DNA of 64,000 nt from GBS-DC sp037442365 (GCA_037442365.1 JBBIQK010000006.1:1-64000); one strand, 5' to 3'; positions 48,853 through 57,760 are shown, numbered from the stretch's first letter. Made by a program: numbers and translations. Notes: generated by a model from the letters alone, not told the origin.

Positions 48853-50694
48853 ATGTCGAAATGGAGACGTGCAGGCATGGTGGGGCTTTACAGCGCGCCG
48901 CTGATGACGCTGATGGCGCTGGGCGGCGGCAACTTTCATCTGCCCGGCTCGCAACCAAACCCCGAAGGTTACAATTTTCAATCCACAGAACTTTGTTCAT
49001 ATTGCCACGGTGAGAGCCGTTATGCTTATAATCCCGACACAGGCGAAGGTCCCGACCCTAACTTCACCACCGACCATGAGCCACACTTTCAGTGGATGGG
49101 CGGGATGATGGCGCAGGCGGCGCGCGACCCTGTGTTCCGCGCCGCGCTCACCATCGCCGAACAGGACGCGCCCGGGGTAGGACAGTTCTGCTGGCGCTGC
49201 CATTCTCCCAGTGCCTGGCTGGAAGGACGCTCCGTGCCCTACGACGGCTCCAACTTCGAGCATGACGACCTGAAGGGCATTCAATGCGACCACTGCCATC
49301 GCATGGTAGACCCCCGTAGCGCGGAGGGACAGGCGAACTCCGACATGCCTGTGCCCGGCATAGGAAACGGGATGTATGTGATCAGCCCTGAGTCTGCCAA
49401 GCGCGGTCCCCGCAACGACTCGCTGGCGAACCACGAATGGATTTACTCGCCCTTCCACAAGAGCAGTAGCTTCTGCGGCGTGTGCCACGATGTGAGCAAC
49501 CCGCTGCTGGCGCAAGACCCGCGCACGCAGGCGCCCCACGAATACTTCCCCATCGACCGAATCTACAGCGAATGGAAACTGAGCGATTACGCGCGGCGCG
49601 GGATTGAATGCCAAACCTGTCATATGCCCCGTATTCCTGGCAAAGCCGCCAGCTACGAATTCCTGCCTGTGCGCCCCGACCTGGCGCAACATTCGTTCCT
49701 GGGCGGCAACTATTGGGTTCCCCAAATTCTGCCGATGTTCTGGAACTACGACGAGCGCGAGCTGGACGCGCTGATTGCGGGACGCAACCGCACCATCGAC
49801 TTCCTGCGCTCTTCCGCCAAGCTAAACATTGTCCAGCTGCCGAAGGCGGGTAGCCCGATTGTGTTCCGCGTCTACAACCGCACAGGGCACAAGTTCCCCA
49901 GCGGCGACCCCGAATCGCGACGCGCGTGGCTCCATGTGGAGTTCCTCGACAGCAAGGGGCGCGTGATTGGCGAATCGGGACGCTACGACTTCGACACGGC
50001 GACCCTGCACGAAGACCCACAGGCAAAAATCTATCGCGTCAAGCTGGCGCAGGGCAACACGCCAACCTTCCACATGATTCTGGCGAACAATGTGCTGCAG
50101 GATAATCGCATCCCGCCGCAGGGCTTCCGCCGGAGCGCGTTCCAGCAGTTCAATATTGCGCCTGTGGGGGCGAACTATCGTGATGGGCAGTTCTGGGACG
50201 ACACAGCGTACGCCCTGCCGCCGGGCACGGTGAAAGTGCGCGCCACGCTCTACTTCCAGGTGATGACGCGCGAGTATGTCGAATTCCTGCGCGACGCGAA
50301 CACCACCGACAACTGGGGGCAGCAGCTCTATCAGGCGTGGCTCGCCAGCGACAAAGCGCCGCCGATCGCGATTGCCGCTGCTGTCTACCCGCCCGACAAA
50401 AACCGTCCTACCCGTCCGACCAACCTACAAGGTCAGGCGCCCTCTTCCTACCGCGCAGCGCTGACATGGAACGGATCGAGCGACGATGACAAGGTGGTCT
50501 ACTATGAAATCTGGCGGCGTGCGCCTTTCGAGAACCGATTCCGCAAAATCGGAACCACCTTCGCTGACGAGACCACCTACACCGACTCGACGCTCCACCC
50601 CGACACGGCATACCAGTACTATGTGCGCGCAGTGGACACCAGCGGGAATGTCTCCCAGATAAGCAACACCATCACCGTGCGCACGCAGTCCTGA
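48853..50694 (+). CDS. Five-haem c-type cytochrome with C-terminal fibronectin III domain
   Basis: A 613-residue protein. The N-terminus (MVGLYSAPLMTLMALGG) may be an uncleaved or cleaved export signal. Five CXXCH haem sites are present: residues 48-52 (CSYCH), 113-117 (CWRCH), 145-149 (CDHCH), 208-212 (CGVCH) and 253-257 (CQTCH). Residues ~315-500 are a beta-rich region without Cys. Residues ~525-613 look like a fibronectin III domain (AALTWNGSSDDDKVVYYEIW). It is probably an exported electron carrier. It depends on the ccm system, of which ccmAB lies 4 kb upstream. Family and partner unknown. Confidence 0.88.
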   Translation: MSKWRRAGMVGLYSAPLMTLMALGGGNFHLPGSQPNPEGYNFQSTELCSYCHGESRYAYNPDTGEGPDPNFTTDHEPHFQWMGGMMAQAARDPVFRAALTIAEQDAPGVGQFCWRCHSPSAWLEGRSVPYDGSNFEHDDLKGIQCDHCHRMVDPRSAEGQANSDMPVPGIGNGMYVISPESAKRGPRNDSLANHEWIYSPFHKSSSFCGVCHDVSNPLLAQDPRTQAPHEYFPIDRIYSEWKLSDYARRGIECQTCHMPRIPGKAASYEFLPVRPDLAQHSFLGGNYWVPQILPMFWNYDERELDALIAGRNRTIDFLRSSAKLNIVQLPKAGSPIVFRVYNRTGHKFPSGDPESRRAWLHVEFLDSKGRVIGESGRYDFDTATLHEDPQAKIYRVKLAQGNTPTFHMILANNVLQDNRIPPQGFRRSAFQQFNIAPVGANYRDGQFWDDTAYALPPGTVKVRATLYFQVMTREYVEFLRDANTTDNWGQQLYQAWLASDKAPPIAIAAAVYPPDKNRPTRPTNLQGQAPSSYRAALTWNGSSDDDKVVYYEIWRRAPFENRFRKIGTTFADETTYTDSTLHPDTAYQYYVRAVDTSGNVSQISNTITVRTQS

Positions 50695-50701
50695 TTGGAA
50701 C

Positions 50702-50728
50702 GGCGACAGGGGTATCCTCCCTGTCGCC
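50702..50728 (+). terminator. Hairpin after the cytochrome gene
   Basis: GGCGACAGGG and CCCTGTCGCC form a perfect 10-bp stem with a 7-nt loop, 7 nt after the stop. The loop contains GTATCCT. There is no U-tract. Confidence 0.7.
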
Positions 50729-50752
50729 TGCACCTCCTACCCAGCCGTTTCG

Positions 50753-50760
50753 GGTACAAT
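50753..50760 (+). promoter_or_regulatory. -10 box of the prepilin-amidohydrolase operon
   Basis: GGTACAAT lies 16 nt before the prepilin ATG at 50777; AGGGG lies in the short leader. Confidence 0.45.
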
Positions 50761-50776
50761 CTCCTGCAGGGGTTCT

Positions 50777-51430
50777 ATGATGAAACGGTCTGGGTTCACC
50801 CTGATTGAGCTACTGGTTGTTATTGCGATTATCGCGGTGCTGGCGGCGCTGATTTTCCCCGTGTTCGCATCCGCACGCGCCAAAGCCCGTCAAAACACAT
50901 GTTTGTCGAACCTGCGTCAAATCGGCGTCTCTATCGAGTTGTACGCCATCGACCACGACGACCTCTACCCGCTCGCCGTGGATGTCATCGACAGAAATAG
51001 CCCGGAAATCTGGAGTGACTACCCCTACTGGCAGGTGTGGATTCCCTACCTGCCGCTGCTGCACGAGGCGCTGCAGCCGTACCAGAAAAGCCGCGAAATC
51101 TGGAAATGCCCGTCGGATATTGGCATGGAAATCGCCGACTTTTCGGACACGCCCTTCCCTGCCCGTCCATCCGTATACGAGCAATACGGCTCCAGCTACT
51201 TCTTCCGCACGGAGATAGCTTTTCGACAACTGCGGATCGGGGGGATGCAGCGCCCCGCTGAGACGAACATGGTGTTCGATGCGTCGGGCAAGTGGCACGG
51301 GAGCAAGCCGCCCTTTGCGCCCGAATACCCGCCCGACCCCAACTACCGCTACAACTGCCTGTTTGCCGACCTGCATGTGAAAAACATCACGCTCGATCAG
51401 ATGTGGCAGGCGTGGGGTGTGGAGTTATGA
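50777..51430 (+). CDS. Prepilin-like protein (type IV pilin-like N-terminus)
   Basis: A 217-residue protein. The N-terminus KRSGFTLIELLVVIAIIAVL is a canonical prepilin peptidase site (cut after Gly, methyl-Phe next, Glu at +5). The rest has a DUF1559-like pattern: NLRQIGVSIELYAIDHDDLYP, then aromatic loops, and a C-terminal FADLHVKNITLDQMW. This is the type II secretion/pseudopilin-like class widespread in Planctomycetota and Armatimonadota. Two ATGs are adjacent (50777, 50780). The stop overlaps the amidohydrolase start (ATGA), an odd pairing. Confidence 0.88.
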   Translation: MMKRSGFTLIELLVVIAIIAVLAALIFPVFASARAKARQNTCLSNLRQIGVSIELYAIDHDDLYPLAVDVIDRNSPEIWSDYPYWQVWIPYLPLLHEALQPYQKSREIWKCPSDIGMEIADFSDTPFPARPSVYEQYGSSYFFRTEIAFRQLRIGGMQRPAETNMVFDASGKWHGSKPPFAPEYPPDPNYRYNCLFADLHVKNITLDQMWQAWGVEL

Positions 51431-52761
51431 TTCTGCGCGCGCGCTGGGTGCTGCCAATCAGTGGCGAGCCTATCGCCGACGGCGAACTGGTGGTCGAGGG
51501 TGAACAGATCGCCGAAGTACGCCCGCGACGCGACGCTTCGGGCGGCGATGTGTTGGACTTCGGCGACGCCATCCTGATGCCCGCGCTGGTGAACGGGCAC
51601 TGCCATCTGGAATACACCGCCCTGCGCGGGCTGAATGACCGCACGCCGTTTTTCGAGTGGATTCGCGCGCTGGTGGCGCTCAAGGCGCGCTGCCCGTCGG
51701 AGTTCTGGCTGCCCTCAGCGATGCTGGGCGCGGCGGAGCTGATTGCCAGCGGAGTGGGCTTCGTGGCGGACAATACCGACTCGGGCGCGAGCGTGGAGAC
51801 GCTGGCGCGTGCGGGCTTACACGGGCGCGTCTATCAGGAAGTGTTCGGGATAGAGCCTGAACTCGACGACGCCGCTACCCTGCGCACGCTCACGGCGAAG
51901 CTGAAAACGCACCAGCAGACTTTGCAACGCTATGAAGCGTCGGAGCGCGTTGCGCTGGGCGTCGCGCCGCACGCGATTTACACCGTGCGCGACAGCCTGA
52001 TGCGCGCCCTGCGCCAGTACGCTTCCGAGCAGTCGCTGCCGCTGAGCATCCACGCCGCCGAGTCGTCCGAAGAGGTCGCCCTCGCGCGCGCAGGTTCTGG
52101 CTCGTTCGCCGAGATGTTCGCCGAGCGCAAAATCCCCTACCTGCACCCGCGCACACCGCCGATTGAGTACCTGCACAACGCGGGAGTTCTGGCAGCCGAT
52201 GTGCAGCTGGTGCATGCGACCCGCGCGGAGCCGCGCGAGCTGGAGCTGATGGCGCGCGCAGGCGTGAGCGTGGCACACTGCCCCCGCTCCAACGCCCGCC
52301 TGCTGACAGGGATTGCGCCCGTGTACGCCATGCAGCGCTTGGGTATCCCCGTCACGCTGGGCACGGACAGCGCCGTGAGCGCGGGCAGTCTGGACCTCTG
52401 GGAGGAGCTGCGGTTCGCCGCGCTGGCGCAACGCGCCGCCAGCTACGCCGCCCGCCCGACCTGGCAGGAGTGGGTGCGCATGCTCACGCTGGACGGCGCG
52501 AAAGCCTTCAGCGTCGACGCGCGGCTCGGCTCGCTTGAGGCGGGCAAGTCCGCAACGCTGATTGCCCTGCGCACGACGCGCCCCGCATACATCTCGATGC
52601 CTGACCCCTACGCCGCGCTCGCGCTTGTCGCGCGCAGCGAGGATGTCGCGCTCACAATAGTGGACGGACGCATTCTGTACCGCGATGGGCAGCTGATAGG
52701 GATGGATGTTCCTGCGCTGCAACGGGAGGTGGCGCGATGGCTGGAAAACCTTTCTGCCTGA
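51427..52761 (+). CDS. Amidohydrolase (aminofutalosine / S-adenosylhomocysteine deaminase-like)
   Basis: A 444-residue metal-dependent deaminase of the ATZ/TRZ-type family. Metal site: NGHCHLEYT at the start, HAAESSEE, the AHCPRSNARLL motif and GTDSAVSAGSLDLWEEL with the catalytic Asp. Candidates are S-adenosylhomocysteine/methylthioadenosine deaminase and aminodeoxyfutalosine deaminase (MqnX, futalosine menaquinone route); no other mqn gene is nearby, so the choice is open. The start overlaps the prepilin stop. The last 25 nt overlap the next gene. Confidence 0.83.
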   Translation: MILRARWVLPISGEPIADGELVVEGEQIAEVRPRRDASGGDVLDFGDAILMPALVNGHCHLEYTALRGLNDRTPFFEWIRALVALKARCPSEFWLPSAMLGAAELIASGVGFVADNTDSGASVETLARAGLHGRVYQEVFGIEPELDDAATLRTLTAKLKTHQQTLQRYEASERVALGVAPHAIYTVRDSLMRALRQYASEQSLPLSIHAAESSEEVALARAGSGSFAEMFAERKIPYLHPRTPPIEYLHNAGVLAADVQLVHATRAEPRELELMARAGVSVAHCPRSNARLLTGIAPVYAMQRLGIPVTLGTDSAVSAGSLDLWEELRFAALAQRAASYAARPTWQEWVRMLTLDGAKAFSVDARLGSLEAGKSATLIALRTTRPAYISMPDPYAALALVARSEDVALTIVDGRILYRDGQLIGMDVPALQREVARWLENLSA

Positions 52762-54728
52762 AGCAGCTCTTGCTGTGGGGAGTGCTGAGCGCGCTGATGC
52801 TCACGATTCCTACGCAAGCGGGCGACTCGCCGCTGGAGCGGGACAGCCGACTGGCGCAATTGGTCTCACTCTGCGAGGCGCGGATGACCCTCCGCGAGGC
52901 GTTGCAGCGGCTGGAGAAAGCGACGGGCGTGTCGATGCAAGCGTCGCCTGAGCTTGCACCGCGCGGCGCGATTGTCTGCGTACAGAAACGCCCCCTGCGC
53001 GCGCTGATGACCCATCTGGCGACCGCCTTCCATGCAGAGTGGCGCGCCAACACGGAGAATCCCCCTGCCTACACGCTTTATCCCCTGCCCGCGCGAGGCG
53101 GGACAACGCGTCCGCTGCCCGTACAGGAACGGCGTGAGGATGTGTCCCTGCGCCTGCGCGCGCTCTACGACCCGTTCTACGATACCAAAGACGGCGACGA
53201 ATACGAGGCGTATCGAGAATTGTCTCAACGCGAGCGACTCCCGTTTCAGGCGCTGAAGCGCCTCACGCCCGCCGAGCTGGGTGCTTTGCGCGCAGGCAAG
53301 CCGCTGGAACTGAGCAGCCGCACAGACCCCCGATTCGCCCCTGAATGGCTCGCCGATTGGAAAAAATGGCTTGCCGACACCGTGTCTTACTATGCGGAAG
53401 CGTCTTCTACGCCGAAAGGCAACCCTGAGCAGCTGGAATACTACCTGAGCGTCATGGAGAAGGACATCGCGCGCGGAGACGAAATCCGCCTGCGAGTGGC
53501 GTATGACCCGCAGACAGGCGCGGTGGAGTGCGCTGTCGGTCTGTTTGGAGAAGGCGCGCTCCTCTATGGCGAGACTTTTCGGAGCGAAGAAGAGCCGCCC
53601 ACGCCCGAAGGCTTCCTCGTGGGCGACTACTCCGTATCGCTGCCCAGCGACCATCCCTGGCGCGGGGTGGATTTCGAGCCCCTCTGGGACGATTCGGAGG
53701 GCGGGCAGGAGCAGGCAACCCCTGCCATGCGCCGAATTGCGCGCCCTGCACTGCCTGCGCTCAACGGCGATTGGTTCGACTACGAGGCGCGCGCGATTCT
53801 GCAGATTGCACAGGCGGTTGGCAAGCCTTTTGTTGCAGAGTATGACTGGAAACCAGACGCTGCGCTTGAGGTGTACGCCGTGCCTAACCTCGCGCTCTGG
53901 CTGGCGCAGACAGGCTACGAATGGCTCACGAAGGACGAGTGGGTGGTGATGCGCTATCGCGACCCTGTGAAGGCGCGTCGGGGGCGCGTGTCTGCAGACG
54001 AGCTGCGCCGCTGGTTTTTCAAGCCGCGTCGGCGCGGAGTGGTGGAACCGCGCGATATGGCGCAGATGGCGCGCTCTCTCACGGCGGATGACGCCCATGC
54101 CCTGCTGGTCTACCTGGCGCAACTGGGCAACCGATACCAGCTGGTGACCGACGGCGAACTGCCCAGTCCCTACATCGTGGATCGTGAACTACTCGGCATG
54201 CCGCATCTCCATCACGGCTTGTCGTATGCGGTCAAGGCGCTTCTGCCGATGTACGAATGGCAGGAGACCTTCGCCGTGCTGGAGACGCTGACCGAGTCGC
54301 AGCGACAGGCGCTGATTGCGGGTCAGGCGATACCGCTCCGGGCGCTCTCGCCCCCCGCGCGCGAGGCAGTCTACCGTCGGGCGTATGCGGGCGACAAGGC
54401 GCGCGCGCCTGCGTTCTGGCAGTCGACGCCTCCCGACGGCGCGCTGCGCCTTATCGCCCGGGAGCAACCCATCCGCCTGCTGCGGTTGCCTCAACATCTG
54501 GCGCGCAGGGCGCGCGACGCACGCGCCGCCGCCAGGATCTGGACAGAGCTTCAAATCCAGTACGAATACGACTGGGAGGCAATGTACCGTCGGATGGGCG
54601 TGGAGCTGTGCTGCGAGCGCATCTGGTTGCTGGAGATTGTGATAGGGAGCCAGCGCAGAGAAGCCGTGTTGCTGAAGGACTTCACGCCGCTTCTGCAGCG
54701 CGACCCTTCTATGCGCACGCCCCAGTAG
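52737..54728 (+). CDS. Unknown exported protein, 663 residues
   Basis: No family recognised. The signal peptide is about residues 1-28 (KQLLLWGVLSALMLTIPTQA). Residues ~30-115 (LVSLCEARMTLREALQRLEK, GVSMQASPELAPRGAIVCVQ) recall an STN/secretin short domain, and a second similar ~50-residue unit occurs near residue 345-420 (AILQIAQAVGKPFVAEYDW). The remainder is a mostly soluble, charged chain with no repeat or motif. GGGAGGTGG precedes the ATG, which lies inside the end of the amidohydrolase gene. Alr follows with its own promoter-like box. It may be an envelope assembly or pilus-related protein; this is only inference from the prepilin gene upstream. Confidence 0.6.
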   Translation: MAGKPFCLKQLLLWGVLSALMLTIPTQAGDSPLERDSRLAQLVSLCEARMTLREALQRLEKATGVSMQASPELAPRGAIVCVQKRPLRALMTHLATAFHAEWRANTENPPAYTLYPLPARGGTTRPLPVQERREDVSLRLRALYDPFYDTKDGDEYEAYRELSQRERLPFQALKRLTPAELGALRAGKPLELSSRTDPRFAPEWLADWKKWLADTVSYYAEASSTPKGNPEQLEYYLSVMEKDIARGDEIRLRVAYDPQTGAVECAVGLFGEGALLYGETFRSEEEPPTPEGFLVGDYSVSLPSDHPWRGVDFEPLWDDSEGGQEQATPAMRRIARPALPALNGDWFDYEARAILQIAQAVGKPFVAEYDWKPDAALEVYAVPNLALWLAQTGYEWLTKDEWVVMRYRDPVKARRGRVSADELRRWFFKPRRRGVVEPRDMAQMARSLTADDAHALLVYLAQLGNRYQLVTDGELPSPYIVDRELLGMPHLHHGLSYAVKALLPMYEWQETFAVLETLTESQRQALIAGQAIPLRALSPPAREAVYRRAYAGDKARAPAFWQSTPPDGALRLIAREQPIRLLRLPQHLARRARDARAAARIWTELQIQYEYDWEAMYRRMGVELCCERIWLLEIVIGSQRREAVLLKDFTPLLQRDPSMRTPQ

Positions 54729-54739
54729 CTTCCGCACAG

Positions 54740-54747
54740 GGTATCCT
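54740..54747 (+). promoter_or_regulatory. -10 box of alr
   Basis: GGTATCCT ends 12 nt before the alr ATG; no convincing ribosome-binding site lies between. Confidence 0.45.
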
Positions 54748-54759
54748 GTTAGTGAGCCG

Positions 54760-55881
54760 ATGCGCCTTCCTTCGAACTGGCTGGAGTTTGATTGGGACGC
54801 CCTGCAGCAGAATGCGCGCGCCGTGCAAGCGTACCTCGGCGCAGAACGCACGCTGTGGGCGGTCATCAAGGCGGACGCCTACGGACACGGCGCGACGCGC
54901 GCGGCGGACGCGCTGCTACAGGTGGGCGTCTCGCACTTCATCGTCGCGAGCCTCGACGAAGCCACCGAGCTGCGCGAGGCGTTGCCCCAGCGCGCGTTCC
55001 GCCTGATGACCCTCTACCCCCCGACGACCCTCGACGAGTGGCGCGACGCCGCAGCGTACGGAATTGAGTGCGTGATCGACTCGCTGGAGGGCTACGCGCT
55101 GGCGTGCGCGGCGGCGCAACGGCTGGAACGCACCCTGCCTGTGCATCTGGAGCTGGACACGGGCATGAGCCGACTGGGGCTGACGCCCGAACAAATTGCG
55201 CCGTTTCTGGAGCGATTCCGCCCTGACGCGCCCCTCGTCTGGCAGAGCGCCTTCACCCATTTCGCCTGCGCCGACAGCGACCCGGAGTTCACACAAGACC
55301 AGTTGCGCCTGTTTCGGGAGGGCGTGCGTCAGTTGCGGCGGGGCGGCTTTCCCGAAACGCCCCTGCACGCCGCCGCCAGCGCAGGGATCCTCACGACGCC
55401 TGACAGCCTGCTGGACGCCGTACGCTGCGGATTGCTGTTGCACGGTATCGCGCCCACTGGTCTGGGGGCGCATCCACTGTGCCAGTCGCTGCGCCCTGTG
55501 CTGAGCTGGCGGGCGCGGGTGGTCTCCGTGCGCACGATTCCGAAGGGACAAGGGGTCAGCTACGGCGCGCGGTTTCGGGCGCGTCGCCCCACACGAGTCG
55601 CCACGCTCAGCGTCGGCTACGCCGACGGCTACCCCATTGGGCTGACCAACCGCGCCCCGATTGCCCTGCGCGGCAGACTCGCGCCCCAGATCGGGCGCGT
55701 GTGCATGGATATGCTGATGGTGGACGCGACCGACCTGCCCGAAGTGCAGGTGGGCGACATCGCCACGCTCATCGGGCAGGACGGCGACGCAATCGTGCGC
55801 GTGGAGACCCTTGCCCAGCTGCTGGAGACCACCCCGCACGAAATCCCTACTCGACTGGGCAGGCGCGCCCGCCGCCTCTGA
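54760..55881 (+). CDS. alr: Alanine racemase
   Basis: A 373-residue PLP enzyme of normal length. Lys37 in AVIKADAYGHG binds PLP; Tyr268 (GVSYGARF) is the second catalytic base; SVGYADGYP and GRVCMDMLMVD are the other signatures. It makes D-alanine for peptidoglycan, the same pathway on which DacB acts. It is followed after 17 nt by folD, which has its own promoter-like box. Confidence 0.97.
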   Translation: MRLPSNWLEFDWDALQQNARAVQAYLGAERTLWAVIKADAYGHGATRAADALLQVGVSHFIVASLDEATELREALPQRAFRLMTLYPPTTLDEWRDAAAYGIECVIDSLEGYALACAAAQRLERTLPVHLELDTGMSRLGLTPEQIAPFLERFRPDAPLVWQSAFTHFACADSDPEFTQDQLRLFREGVRQLRRGGFPETPLHAAASAGILTTPDSLLDAVRCGLLLHGIAPTGLGAHPLCQSLRPVLSWRARVVSVRTIPKGQGVSYGARFRARRPTRVATLSVGYADGYPIGLTNRAPIALRGRLAPQIGRVCMDMLMVDATDLPEVQVGDIATLIGQDGDAIVRVETLAQLLETTPHEIPTRLGRRARRL

Positions 55882-55882
55882 A

Positions 55883-55890
55883 GGTATAAT
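55883..55890 (+). promoter_or_regulatory. -10 box of folD, leaderless type
   Basis: GGTATAAT ends 8 nt before the folD ATG, immediately downstream of the alr stop; no Shine-Dalgarno. Confidence 0.65.
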
Positions 55891-55898
55891 CCCGCCTG

Positions 55899-56783
55899 AT
55901 GGAGAACCTGCCCCGAACCTATGCGCCGAACTCGGACGCGCTGCTGCTGGACGGCAAGCGCGTCGCGACGCACATCCGCGAACAACTCAAAACGCGCGCG
56001 GCGACCCTGCATCAGCGCGGAATCGAGCCCTGCCTCGCCGTGATGCTCGTCGGCGACGACCCCGCCTCGCATACCTATGTGCGCACGAAGGCGAAAGCGT
56101 GCGAGTCGGTGGGCATCCGCTCGATCGTGCGCCATTTCCCCGCAAGCGCGTCGCAGGCAGAGCTGGAGGCGCAGCTGGACGCATGGAACGCCGATCCCAG
56201 CGTGCATGGCGTGCTGATTCAGCACCCTGTGCCCCCGCCGCTGGAGGAAGCCGCCCTGCTTCGCCGATTAGACCCGCGCAAAGATGTGGACGGCATCACG
56301 CCCCACTCGCTGGGCGCGCTGGTCGCGGGCGAGCCTGCCTTCGGCGCGTGTACCCCGCTGGGGATTATCGCGCTGCTGGACGCCTACCAGCTGCCCATCG
56401 AAGGCAAACACGCGGTGGTGGTCGGGCGCAGCGTGATTCTGGGCAAGCCGATGGCGCTGATGCTGCTCAATCGCCATGCGACGGTCACCATCTGCCATTC
56501 GCGCACGCGCGATTTGGTCAGCTACACCCGCGCGGCGGACATTCTGGTCGCGGCGGTGGGCAAACCAGAGTTCATCACGGGCGCGATGCTCAAGCCCGGC
56601 GCGGTGGTCATCGACGCGGGCTACAATCGCGTGGAGGGGCGCACGGGCGATGTGGGCGATGTGGCGTTCGAATCCGCCGCGCAGGTCGCCAGCGCGATTA
56701 CCCCCGTGCCGGGCGGGGTCGGACCGATGACTGTCGCGATGCTGCTGCAAAACACGGTGGACGCCGCCGAGCGGTACGGATAA
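55899..56783 (+). CDS. folD: Methylenetetrahydrofolate dehydrogenase/cyclohydrolase FolD
   Basis: A 294-residue bifunctional enzyme of one-carbon metabolism. Signature regions: VGDDPASHTYVRTKAKACE with catalytic Lys, QHPVPPP, PRKDVDGITPHSLG, VVVGRSVILGKPM and TPVPGGVGPMTVAML. The N-terminus is ~12 residues longer than the usual start. The next gene begins 1 nt after the stop. Confidence 0.97.
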   Translation: MENLPRTYAPNSDALLLDGKRVATHIREQLKTRAATLHQRGIEPCLAVMLVGDDPASHTYVRTKAKACESVGIRSIVRHFPASASQAELEAQLDAWNADPSVHGVLIQHPVPPPLEEAALLRRLDPRKDVDGITPHSLGALVAGEPAFGACTPLGIIALLDAYQLPIEGKHAVVVGRSVILGKPMALMLLNRHATVTICHSRTRDLVSYTRAADILVAAVGKPEFITGAMLKPGAVVIDAGYNRVEGRTGDVGDVAFESAAQVASAITPVPGGVGPMTVAMLLQNTVDAAERYG

Positions 56784-56784
56784 G

Positions 56785-57516
56785 ATGCAACCGCACGAGT
56801 ACCAGCGGATGTTCCAGCACGAGGGCGACTACTGGTGGTTCGTGGCGCGCCGTCGGTTAGCGTTGGCGTTATTGACCGCGCACCTGCCTGAGGCCCGTGG
56901 GCGCATTCTCGATGCAGGCTGTGGCACGGGAGCGCTGCTGAGGGATTTGCACGCGCACGGCTGGCAGGCGGTGGGGGTAGACCTCGCGCGTGAAGCGTTG
57001 TGTCTGGCGCGTCGGCGGGGAGCGTTCCCTGTTGCGCAGGCGCGGCTGGAGGCGTTGCCCCTGCGCAACGCAAGCGTTCAGGTCGCCTTCGCGCTCGATG
57101 TGCTGGAACACCTGCCCGACGAGCGTCCCGCGCTGCGCGAGTTGTATCGCGTGTTGCAGGGCGGGGGCTATCTGATTGTGAGCGTGCCCGCCTATGGGTG
57201 GCTGTGGAGCAAGCACGATGTCGCGCTGGCGCACTATCGTCGCTACACGGCGCGGGGACTGGAGACGCGCCTGCGCGAGGCGGGCTTCGAGGTGTGCAGG
57301 CTCTCCTATGCGCTGGGGGTGTTGTTGCCCCTGATTGCGATCGCCCGCTGGCTCGATCGGCTGCGTCCGGGCGCGCCCGCCGCGACGGTTCTGCCCGTGC
57401 CCCGCTGGCTCAACCGCGCGCTCATCCGCCTGCAGGATTGGGAGACGCGCTGGCTCTTGCGCCGTCGCCTGCCGTTCGGGGTGAGCCTTGTGGCGGTCGC
57501 CCGGCGTCCGTCATAG
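56785..57516 (+). CDS. Class I SAM-dependent methyltransferase
   Basis: A 243-residue protein. SAM motif I is ILDAGCGTGALLRDLHA (near residue 40), motif II VDLAREALCLAR, motif IV FALDVLEHLPDERPALRELY, and a C-terminal hydrophobic stretch (LSYALGVLLPLIAIARWLDR) that may contact the membrane or a lipid-linked sugar. This is the type common in glycan or quinone pathways; the substrate is unknown. It is cotranscribed with folD (1-nt gap). Confidence 0.85.
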   Translation: MQPHEYQRMFQHEGDYWWFVARRRLALALLTAHLPEARGRILDAGCGTGALLRDLHAHGWQAVGVDLAREALCLARRRGAFPVAQARLEALPLRNASVQVAFALDVLEHLPDERPALRELYRVLQGGGYLIVSVPAYGWLWSKHDVALAHYRRYTARGLETRLREAGFEVCRLSYALGVLLPLIAIARWLDRLRPGAPAATVLPVPRWLNRALIRLQDWETRWLLRRRLPFGVSLVAVARRPS

Positions 57517-57521
57517 TCCAG

Positions 57522-57564
57522 ACTGAATTCAGCCGCGTCGAAACTGAATTCGGCTACATCACAT
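57522..57564. repeat. Two 21-bp units, variant core
   Basis: CTGAATTC begins at 57523 and again at 57544, a 21-bp period. Each is a 10-bp core (CTGAATTCAG or CTGAATTCGG) plus an 11-bp tail (CCGCGTCGAAA or CTACATCACAT). The first tail resembles TCCGCTCGAAA of the array before gnd. It starts 6 nt after the methyltransferase stop. Confidence 0.55.
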
Positions 57565-57582
57565 CGTAGCGCGTTTATGTCC

Positions 57583-57729
57583 GACGGCTGAAGCCGTTCG
57601 TATGAAACAAAGCCGACCTTCGCCGGCTCCAGTAGCACGCGCATCCTGCGCGTGAACTTGGGCAAGATGCCCAAGCTACGGGGAGCCCGCGCAGGCGGGC
57701 TTCGTGTGGTAGGAACGGCTTCAGCCGTC
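57583..57729. repeat. Composite palindromic element, full-length copy (147 bp)
   Basis: Both ends are perfect inverted copies of GACGGCTGAAGCCGTTC. Inside, from left to right: AGCCGAC-cttc-GCCGGCT, a GTAGC...GCTAC pair enclosing hairpins ACGCGCA-TCC-TGCGCGT and TTGGGCA-AGA-TGCCCAA, then AGCCCGC-gcag-GCGGGCT. No coding potential. It fills most of the 244-nt gap between the methyltransferase gene and the broken Uma2 gene. Confidence 0.92.
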
Positions 57730-57760
57730 GGGCGAACGCGCGCGTTTCCATACTCTGGTA

